This document shows, one piece after another, positions 57,866 through 64,000 of a DNA stretch of 64,000 nucleotides. The notes under the pieces are model-generated. The model did not search any database. It was not told where the DNA came from and was given only the letters and a program-made list of their open reading frames with translations. Numbering within the stretch: position 1 is the stretch's first letter; every line of letters begins with the position of its first letter. The position numbers were made by a program, and so were the translations under genes. Origin of the DNA: Desulfosporosinus acididurans (GTDB lineage Bacteria > Bacillota > Desulfitobacteriia > Desulfitobacteriales > Desulfitobacteriaceae); the NCBI RefSeq assembly GCF_001029285.1, contig NZ_LDZY01000009.1:124001-188000 (forward strand). Reading direction: 5' to 3'.

Positions 57866-60800
57866 ATGGAATCACAAACTGTCAAGAGGATCTATGTTGA
57901 AAAAAAACCTGGTTATGATATCGAGGCTCAAGGATTATTAAGCGATCTGCGCGAAAACTTAGGCATCAATTCTTTGTCAGGTGTCCGGATTATCAATCGT
58001 TACGACATTTCCGGAATTACAGATGAAGAATACCAACAATCCCGCTCAATCATTTTTGCTGAGCCGCCTCTTGATTCAATTTACGATGAACGCTTGGATA
58101 TCTCGGCTCAAGACAGAGTTTTTGCCATGGAATACCTCCCCGGTCAATATGATCAGCGGGCGGATTCAGCTGCTCAATGTCTTCAAATTCTTACGCAGAA
58201 AGAACGGCCGGCGATTGCTTCTGCAAAAGTTATTATTTTAACAGGTTCGTTAACTGAAGAAGATTTTCAAGCCATTAAACATTATTGCATCAATCCGGTG
58301 GAATCCCGGGAAGCTTCTTTAGATAAGCCCAATTCTCTGGAATTTGAATCCGTCCTTCCGCCTAATGTAGAAGTGATTTCTGATTTTACGCAAAAATCAC
58401 CAGAGGGTCTTAGGGAGTTTTTTCATCAAGCGGGTTTAGCTATGAGTTTTCAGGATCTGATGTTTTGTCAGTCCTATTTTCGTGACACCGAGAAGCGGAA
58501 TCCAACGCTTACGGAAATTCGAGTCATTGACACATATTGGTCTGATCATTGCCGCCATACTACCTTTAATACCAAAATAGAAGAAGTTATTATCCCTTCC
58601 GGGGATTTTTCTGACCCTCTGCTTAATTCCTATCAGGACTATCTTGCATCTCGGGATTTCGTTTATGCTGAAAAGACAGACCATCGCGATATCTGCCTTA
58701 TGGACCTGGCGGTTATAGGAATGAAAGAATTGAAAAAGAAGGGGCTGCTTCCTGATCTCGATGAATCGGAGGAGATCAATGCCTGCAGTATAGTTGTTAA
58801 CTTAGACCATGATGGCCAATCTGAAGAGTGGCTAGTCATGTTTAAAAATGAAACTCATAATCATCCTACAGAAATAGAACCGTTCGGGGGCGCGGCAACT
58901 TGCTTGGGAGGAGCTATTCGCGATCCCCTGTCAGGGAGGACCTATGTCTACCAGGCCATGCGCGTCACAGGAAGCGGCGATCCCAGAGGCAAACTGGAAG
59001 ATACCTTAGAGGGGAAATTGCCTCAGCGAAAAATTACGCAGGGTGCGGCCGCCGGTTATAGCTCTTACGGCAACCAAATAGGATTGGCAACAGGACAAGT
59101 TGCCGAAGTCTATGATGAAGGTTTTATGGCTAAACGGATGGAAGTTGGGGCAGTTATAGCTGCAGCTCCCCGCAAAAATGTTGTCCGGGAGGTTCCAGAA
59201 CCAGGAGACGTTGTCGTTCTGGTCGGCGGAAGAACCGGCCGTGACGGATGCGGCGGGGCAACGGGTTCGTCTAAAGAGCACACTTCGGAGTCTTTGTTAA
59301 CCTGCGGGGCTGAGGTTCAAAAAGGAAATCCTCCCACGGAACGTAAGATTCAGCGCTTGTTCCGTAAGCCGGAGGTTAGTACGATGATAAAACGCTGCAA
59401 CGATTTCGGAGCAGGCGGCGTTTCTGTCGCTATCGGAGAATTAACCGAGGGTTTAGAGATTAATCTTGACGCTGTTCCGAAAAAATATGAAGGACTGGAT
59501 GGCACAGAACTGGCGATTTCTGAATCTCAAGAACGGATGGCTGTCGTCATCAGTGCGGAAAATTTAGAACCTTTTATTGCCTTTGCCCGCGAGGAGAACT
59601 TAGAAGCGACCTTAGTTGCTCATGTAAGTTCTAACCCAAGACTTAAAATGTCTTGGAGAAGTGAGACCATCGTTGATTTGAGCAGAGAGTTTTTAAATAC
59701 CAATGGTATTAAACAAACGACTAAAGTACGGGTGAATCTGCCGGAGTCATCCAACAATTACTTTAAAACGCTGCCCGCTGCACTTAGTTCCTTCAACACT
59801 GAGACGAAGGATGCCAATCTGCTTGTCAAGGCATGGCTTGCGAATTTGCAGGATCTGAATGTATGCAGTCAGAAAGGCCTTGTGGAGAGGTTTGACAGCA
59901 GCATTGGCATGTCGACGGTGTTAATGCCTTTAGGCGGAAAATACCAGGCGACACCTGCTGAGGGAATGGTTGCCAAACTTCCGATGCAGAGCGGTGATTC
60001 GAAGGCTGCCACAGTAATGACCTATGGCTATAATCCACAGCTGGCCAAATGGAGTCCTTTCCATGGAGCTCTCTATGCTGTTGTCCATGCTGTTACTAAA
60101 ATCGTCGCCTTAGGAGGAGACTACCGTAATGTTCGTTTAACCCTTCAAGAGTATTTTGAAAAACTTGGTTCTGATCCGGAAAAATGGGGAAAACCCTTCA
60201 GTGCTTTGTTAGGAGGGTTTTATGCTCAGAAAAAACTCCAAATACCGGCTATCGGCGGGAAAGACAGTATGTCAGGGACCTTTATGGATTTAAATGTACC
60301 GCCCACCTTAGTAGCCTTTGCCGTTAATGTTCTTGATGTGGACAAGGTCGTATCTCAAGAGTTCAAAAAGGCTGGCAGCAAGGTTGTCTTAATTCCTTCC
60401 CTGCGCGATAACCAAGAAATTCCCAACTTTGACCAGCTTGCTAAAAACTACCGTAAAGTCTCTGAACTAATCCAAGCGGGATACGTTTTAGCTTCACACA
60501 CCGTTGGCATGGGAGGGCTTGCTGCTGCTGTCAGTAAAATGTCCTTCGGGAATCGCCTAGGGCTAACGATTACGGAACCAATGGACTTTCAGCGGCTCTT
60601 TAGCGCTGATTATGGATCACTCATTCTCGAGATTCAAGACTCCATTGAATTGGACCAGATCTTTGGGGATGTCGTCTATGAATTCCTCGGGACAACTCAG
60701 GATGATCCAATGATTACAGTTAATGGAGTTTCTCTTGCGGTAGAAGAAGCCCAAAAGGCCTGGGAACAACCTTTAGAGAGAATTTTTTCTACTCGGACTG

Positions 60801-61672
60801 AAACCATGCCTGAACCAAGATCAATACGTTTTAAGTCACGCCATACACAAAAACCATCCTTGAAAATTGCCAGACCGAAGGTCTTGATTCCTGTTTTTCC
60901 CGGTACCAACTGTGAATATGACTCCGCAAGAGCCTTCGAGAAAGCGGGAGCAGACGCAGAAACCCTAATTATCCGCAATTTAACGCCTTCCGATGTCGAA
61001 CAGTCCATTATGGAATTGACGAAAAAGATTGGTCAAGCCCAGATCGTCATGCTGGCAGGTGGTTTCAGCGCCGGAGATGAACCTGACGGCTCCGGTAAAT
61101 TTATCGCCACAATGTTCCGAAACCCTCGGATTAAAGAGGCGGTTTCGGAGCTTTTAAACAAACGTGACGGGCTTATGCTGGGAATTTGTAATGGCTTCCA
61201 AGCGTTGATCAAGCTCGGCTTAGTACCTTACGGAGAGATATTAGATTTAACCTCAGAAGCGCCGACTCTGACGTACAATAAGATTGGCCGGCATGTTTCC
61301 TGTATGGTTCAGACCAAAATTGTTTCTGTTTTATCGCCGTGGTTTAGCGGAGTTTCTCTTGGTGATATTCATACAATTCCAGTATCCCATGGAGAAGGGC
61401 GTTTCGTTGCCAGTGCAAAGGTCATTGAGATGTTGGAGGCCAAGGGACAAATTGCGACCCAGTATGTGGATTTCAAGGGTGACCCGAGCAACCACATTGA
61501 GTATAATCCCAATGGTTCATACGAGGCTATCGAAGGAATTACCAGTCCCGATGGAAGAATCTTAGGTAAGATGGCTCATTCTGAAAGAACGGGCTATGGA
61601 GTGGCACTTAATATTCCGGGAGATAAATATCAGCCGATTTTTGCCGGCGGTGTAAATTATTTTAGAGGATAA
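57866..61672 (+). CDS. purL: Phosphoribosylformylglycinamidine synthase, single-chain
   Basis: The protein is 1268 residues from ATG 57866 (TTGGAGG upstream). It catalyses FGAR + Gln + ATP to FGAM in purine synthesis. PurS-like N-terminus (~1-160), synthase core with RDTEKRNPTLTEIRVIDTYW-SDHCRHTTF, MFKNETHNHPTEIEPFGGAA, GGRTGRDGCGGATGSSKEHT and GGKDSMSGTF. The C-terminal glutaminase (~1005-1268) has VLIPVFPGTNCEYDSARAFE, MLGICNGFQALIKLG (nucleophile Cys ~1108) and the final GKMAHSERTGYG (His/Glu). The length matches the clostridial one-chain form. No other purine gene is nearby. Confidence 0.96.
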   Translation: MESQTVKRIYVEKKPGYDIEAQGLLSDLRENLGINSLSGVRIINRYDISGITDEEYQQSRSIIFAEPPLDSIYDERLDISAQDRVFAMEYLPGQYDQRADSAAQCLQILTQKERPAIASAKVIILTGSLTEEDFQAIKHYCINPVESREASLDKPNSLEFESVLPPNVEVISDFTQKSPEGLREFFHQAGLAMSFQDLMFCQSYFRDTEKRNPTLTEIRVIDTYWSDHCRHTTFNTKIEEVIIPSGDFSDPLLNSYQDYLASRDFVYAEKTDHRDICLMDLAVIGMKELKKKGLLPDLDESEEINACSIVVNLDHDGQSEEWLVMFKNETHNHPTEIEPFGGAATCLGGAIRDPLSGRTYVYQAMRVTGSGDPRGKLEDTLEGKLPQRKITQGAAAGYSSYGNQIGLATGQVAEVYDEGFMAKRMEVGAVIAAAPRKNVVREVPEPGDVVVLVGGRTGRDGCGGATGSSKEHTSESLLTCGAEVQKGNPPTERKIQRLFRKPEVSTMIKRCNDFGAGGVSVAIGELTEGLEINLDAVPKKYEGLDGTELAISESQERMAVVISAENLEPFIAFAREENLEATLVAHVSSNPRLKMSWRSETIVDLSREFLNTNGIKQTTKVRVNLPESSNNYFKTLPAALSSFNTETKDANLLVKAWLANLQDLNVCSQKGLVERFDSSIGMSTVLMPLGGKYQATPAEGMVAKLPMQSGDSKAATVMTYGYNPQLAKWSPFHGALYAVVHAVTKIVALGGDYRNVRLTLQEYFEKLGSDPEKWGKPFSALLGGFYAQKKLQIPAIGGKDSMSGTFMDLNVPPTLVAFAVNVLDVDKVVSQEFKKAGSKVVLIPSLRDNQEIPNFDQLAKNYRKVSELIQAGYVLASHTVGMGGLAAAVSKMSFGNRLGLTITEPMDFQRLFSADYGSLILEIQDSIELDQIFGDVVYEFLGTTQDDPMITVNGVSLAVEEAQKAWEQPLERIFSTRTETMPEPRSIRFKSRHTQKPSLKIARPKVLIPVFPGTNCEYDSARAFEKAGADAETLIIRNLTPSDVEQSIMELTKKIGQAQIVMLAGGFSAGDEPDGSGKFIATMFRNPRIKEAVSELLNKRDGLMLGICNGFQALIKLGLVPYGEILDLTSEAPTLTYNKIGRHVSCMVQTKIVSVLSPWFSGVSLGDIHTIPVSHGEGRFVASAKVIEMLEAKGQIATQYVDFKGDPSNHIEYNPNGSYEAIEGITSPDGRILGKMAHSERTGYGVALNIPGDKYQPIFAGGVNYFRG

Positions 61673-61919
61673 ATCTCAAGAATTCCTCAGGCAAAGCCAC
61701 CGAAATGGGTAAGGTTAAGCTAGGTCGATATACAGTTATATTTTAATAAAGCATTTCTTTTGCAGGGTTTCAGAATTGTATGTCGAAGACATATGCTTAG
61801 TTGATTTTTATGGGCATAATTTATCCGGTTTTTAAAACTCCCATGTTCAGCTTTAGCTGAACGAGTTCATGGTAATGATTTGAAAAATTCACACTGATCT
61901 TCAACACAAGAATTAGGAG
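61673..61919. other. Intergenic stretch
   Basis: No gene or clear hairpin was seen between purL and the small DsrE-associated gene. Confidence 0.4.
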
Positions 61920-62240
61920 ATGAATGACTTGGAAAGTAAATTTGAAGCAGCTGTCGTAACAGAACAAGGTAAAACTATTGCGGTGATTTCAGTACAACGC
62001 CCCATCTTCCGTGACTCAGATAATGCGATTATGATTATTAAAGCTATGCTTCCGGTATTTCCTGGCATGCCGGTTGTCCTTATGACACTCGACCCCCAAG
62101 GAAATCCGGCTTATTTTGGCAGATCAGATCTTATACTTTTACTGGAATCCATCAACATTAAAGAAGCTGATTGGAAAGAGATAACTGCAGAAATAGATCT
62201 CAGCAAGACTTGCCCAACCAAAGAAGTGGAGGATGTATAA
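61920..62240 (+). CDS. Small hypothetical protein paired with DsrE
   Basis: The protein is 106 residues. The start is uncertain: ATG 61920 touches the TAGGAG site, and TTG 61929 is better spaced. No signal or helix. Pattern AAVVTEQGKTIAVISVQRPI, MIIKAMLPVFPGMPVVLMTL, then AYFGRSDLILLLESINIKEA suggests an alpha/beta domain. It lies 48 bp upstream of a DsrE gene and is probably co-transcribed. Function unknown. Confidence 0.7.
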   Translation: MNDLESKFEAAVVTEQGKTIAVISVQRPIFRDSDNAIMIIKAMLPVFPGMPVVLMTLDPQGNPAYFGRSDLILLLESINIKEADWKEITAEIDLSKTCPTKEVEDV

Positions 62241-62288
62241 GATGATTTGATCTCCCTATCCCCAAAAACGTAGAGGAGGAAATTAGCT

Positions 62289-62645
62289 ATGGAAAAATTT
62301 TTATTTGTGCTGAGTCGTGGACTAGAGGATCCTGTTCGCGCTACAAGGGCTTTTCAACTGGCGAAAGTCGCCAAGGAAAAAGGGCATGAAGTTAATATTT
62401 TCTTAGTTGATGATGCCGTTTCTTATGCAATTTTGGGACTGGCAGATGGTGTAACGGCACCGACAGGAGATAATGCGAAACAATATCTGGACTATCTCAT
62501 CAGTCAAAATGTTTCCTTTTATGTATGCACTCCCTGTGCTCGAACCAGACTCTTTGGGGAGGATCAATTTATCAAAGGCGCACAATTATCAACCGCCGGT
62601 AAATTAATCGATCTGGCGGCAGAATCAAAAGTGTTCTCATTTTAA
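62289..62645 (+). CDS. DsrE family protein
   Basis: The protein is 118 residues; GAGGAGG precedes the ATG. DsrE/YchN-like: FLFVLSRGLEDPVRATRAFQ, LAKVAKEKGHEVNIFLVDDA, and a Cys-containing NVSFYVCTPCARTRLFG (C-x2-C). Predicted sulfur-transfer or sulfur-binding role by family. Followed by a strong terminator, so it ends a two-gene unit. Confidence 0.87.
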   Translation: MEKFLFVLSRGLEDPVRATRAFQLAKVAKEKGHEVNIFLVDDAVSYAILGLADGVTAPTGDNAKQYLDYLISQNVSFYVCTPCARTRLFGEDQFIKGAQLSTAGKLIDLAAESKVFSF

Positions 62646-62698
62646 TTGCCTGACCACTTTAAAAGGACATAATAAGTAAGGAACAGGAATATTAAGCT

Positions 62699-62758
62699 GT
62701 ACCCTATAGTTGGACACAGATAAGACGCTGTGTCGGCCAATCTATAGGGTATATTTTT
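62699..62758 (+). terminator. Intrinsic terminator
   Basis: Long stem ACCCTATAG-TTGG-ACACAG / CTGTGT-CCAA-CTATAGGGT followed by ATATTTTT. Confidence 0.88.
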
Positions 62759-62800
62759 ATCCAATCGTAAGACTTCCACTTCTTAAGTGGGAGTAGGTCT
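62759..62800. repeat. Hairpin repeat after terminator, copy 2
   Basis: ATCCAATCGTAAGACTTCCA-CTTCTTAAGTGGGAGTAGG; stem CTTCCACTT/AAGTGGGAG. Compare 57598; in both places it begins immediately after a terminator T run. Confidence 0.5.
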
Positions 62801-62924
62801 CCCGAGTTCGCTTGCGATTTTCTTTCATTCATACCTCTTTAATAGTTACTTATCATTGATTAGTACTAGGCTAGTTTGGGTTACACTGAAGATATAAATT
62901 ATCTATGATAAAGGAGAGATTTTC

Positions 62925-63677
62925 ATGAACCGGTCATCTTCCTATATCTGCGTAACCCTGTTAGGTCTGTTGATTCTTCTAAGCGGATGTCATCAGTCAT
63001 CATATCCAACGCCTGCGATTCCTTCAGCCGACAAGAACAGTACTGTTCTAGAAACCTCTAGCGTTCCAGTTTATCAGCGAATGGAAAAGGTTACCTCTCC
63101 TGAAGCGGCAATGCAGCTTCTTCTGGAAGGAAACCAGCGCTTTAAAGCAGGAAAGGTGTTAAATAAAGATATTAGTATAACCAGACGCACTGACTTATTG
63201 CGGAATGGGCAGCACCCCTTTGCAGTGATTGTCAGCTGCTCCGATTCAAGAGTCCCTCCAGAAATGTTATTTGATCAAGCTCTTGGTGATTTATTCGTCA
63301 TTCGGGTGGCAGGAAATGTCATAACACCGGTTGAACTGGGGAGCGTTGAATATGCCGTTGAACATCTAAAGGTTCCTTTAGTCGTCGTGCTTGGCCATGA
63401 AAGCTGCGGGGCGGTCACGGCTGCCGTAGAAGGAGGAGAAACGAAGGGAAGCATTTCTGCTGTGATTGCCAAAATTACTCCTTCAGTTATTCGAGCAGAG
63501 TCAGACGGCTTATCAGGAAACCCATTGATCGAACAATGCGTGAACTTGAATATTCAGAGCTCTGTTCAAGACCTTAAAAAGAGTTCAATCTTAAAAGAAG
63601 CTCTCGAGAAAAAACAGCTTCAAATTATTGGATCAAAATATGACTTGGACGAAGGGGGAGTATCAATTCTGAATTAG
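62925..63677 (+). CDS. Beta-class carbonic anhydrase, lipoprotein
   Basis: The protein is 250 residues. Lipoprotein signal (VTLLGLLILLSGC, Cys ~22) and a Ser/Thr-rich linker precede the catalytic domain (~60-250). The zinc site is intact: VSCSDSRVPPEMLFDQALGD (Cys, Asp-Arg dyad) and VVVLGHESCGAVTAAVEG (His and Cys). It interconverts CO2 and bicarbonate, here on the outer face of the membrane, which is less usual than the cytoplasmic form. Followed by a terminator. Confidence 0.94.
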   Translation: MNRSSSYICVTLLGLLILLSGCHQSSYPTPAIPSADKNSTVLETSSVPVYQRMEKVTSPEAAMQLLLEGNQRFKAGKVLNKDISITRRTDLLRNGQHPFAVIVSCSDSRVPPEMLFDQALGDLFVIRVAGNVITPVELGSVEYAVEHLKVPLVVVLGHESCGAVTAAVEGGETKGSISAVIAKITPSVIRAESDGLSGNPLIEQCVNLNIQSSVQDLKKSSILKEALEKKQLQIIGSKYDLDEGGVSILN

Positions 63678-63731
63678 GGCAATGTCTTTCAAGAAAGTTC
63701 TATAAAACTGAATTAAAGAATAATTCATACC

Positions 63732-63775
63732 ATAGGCAGTAATGATCAAACTTCGATTGTTACTGCCTATATTTA
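63732..63775 (+). terminator. Intrinsic terminator
   Basis: ATAGGCAGTAA/TTACTGCCTAT stem followed by ATTTATG. Confidence 0.8.
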
Positions 63776-63931
63776 TGAAACTATCCACTAATTATGGCTG
63801 AATCAGGTGATCGTGCTTTTGCCAACTTGAAAACTGGATAAATATACAATGCGATTATTGTAAATTGGTGTCGGAAAATTTTCTGTTAGAAAAGCCGATG
63901 TTCCAACTTTCTATATTTTATAATAAGAAAT

Positions 63932-64000
63932 ATGAAGCAAGCTTTATTATCTGAGCAAGGAACTGATTCGAACTGGAAAACAATTGCTAGTTATGAAAAA
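63932..64000 (+). CDS. Possible 5' end of a gene (cut by window end)
   Basis: An ATG at 63932 opens a frame (MKQALLSEQGTDSNWKTIAS) that stays open to the window end. No good ribosome binding site; a TATAAT-like TTTATAATA lies just upstream. Too short to judge. Confidence 0.25.
   Translation, partial: MKQALLSEQGTDSNWKTIASYEK

Noticed and set aside
61680-61725. GGCAAAGCCACCGAAATGGG resembles parts of the c-di-GMP-I riboswitch
   Set aside because: The pairing partners and the G-C tetraloop-receptor parts are missing, and the order of motifs does not fit; not enough to call.
1-64000. CRISPR array, tRNA or rRNA genes, toxin-antitoxin pair, phage module
   Set aside because: No regularly spaced repeats, no cloverleaf-like sequence and no recognisable toxin, integrase or transposase were found on reading both strands.

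Overview
The window looks like a chromosome segment of a spore-forming, low-to-mid GC Firmicute of the Desulfosporosinus/Desulfitobacterium type. This is inferred from gene content, not from a marker gene. The evidence is a Spo0E-like phosphatase, YjcZ-type small sporulation proteins, CsxC-like and DUF3231 spore-type proteins, a single-chain clostridial PurL, a Bce-type two-component/ABC system, DsrE-family proteins, AGGAGG ribosome binding sites and frequent TTG/GTG starts. No rRNA, tRNA, CRISPR array, intact transposase or prophage was seen.

Layout. 1-4.5 kb: end of an MFS transporter, a rearranged malic enzyme remnant, a CsaA-like gene, a TetR/NmrA pair with twin operators, a broken ProX-like gene and a TfoX-N gene. 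4.5-8 kb: an MFS transporter of the phosphate:H+ type behind a textbook PhoP box, then small genes (Spo0E-like, microproteins, terminators). 8.3-14.4 kb: a five-gene surface glycosylation operon (GT39, GtrB, GtrA, GalU, GT-C). 14.4-26.5 kb: an accessory zone full of repeats and gene fragments, with isolated working genes (zinc ribbon x2, GNAT, MsrAB, thioredoxin-like, thymidine kinase, YwbE, DsrE, DUF6054, DUF2127, CWB2 protein). It also holds a gene-free stretch at 21.1-21.7 kb that looks like a large structured RNA. 26.5-33.5 kb: PAS-PAS-GGDEF cyclase, a Cache chemoreceptor, an isochorismatase-like protein and a TauE/SafE exporter. 34-38.5 kb: spore-surface-type proteins and small peptides. 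38.7-40.6 kb: flavodoxin, truncated epimerase and TetR.

41.3-47.5 kb is a BceRS-BceAB-like module. Its ATPase and permease genes are separated by a redox cassette: a TlpA-like lipoprotein, a CD1871A-type CXXC microprotein and a NapH-like polyferredoxin. 47.6-49.2 kb: MarR and flavodoxin. 49.8-55 kb: DUF362 ferredoxin, an ABC fragment, and a DUF2680 protein divergent from a two-component system whose sensor carries a similar Gly/Met-rich segment. 55-64 kb: Toprim protein, C_GCAxxG_C_C protein, DUF3231 protein, PurL, a DsrE pair and a lipoprotein carbonic anhydrase.

Two themes stand out. First, the segment is heavily remodelled: at least eight copies of one degenerate interspersed repeat family, four loci carrying pieces of the same TfoX-N gene, a duplicated 0.5 kb zinc-ribbon block, a micro-inversion, and about fifteen gene fragments. 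Second, several compact elements have no obvious annotation: the putative ~570-nt RNA at 21,138-21,705, a duplicated microprotein ending in YYQWLD-x-L, and a 32-aa hydrophobic peptide. All family assignments come from reading the translated sequence; no database search was run.
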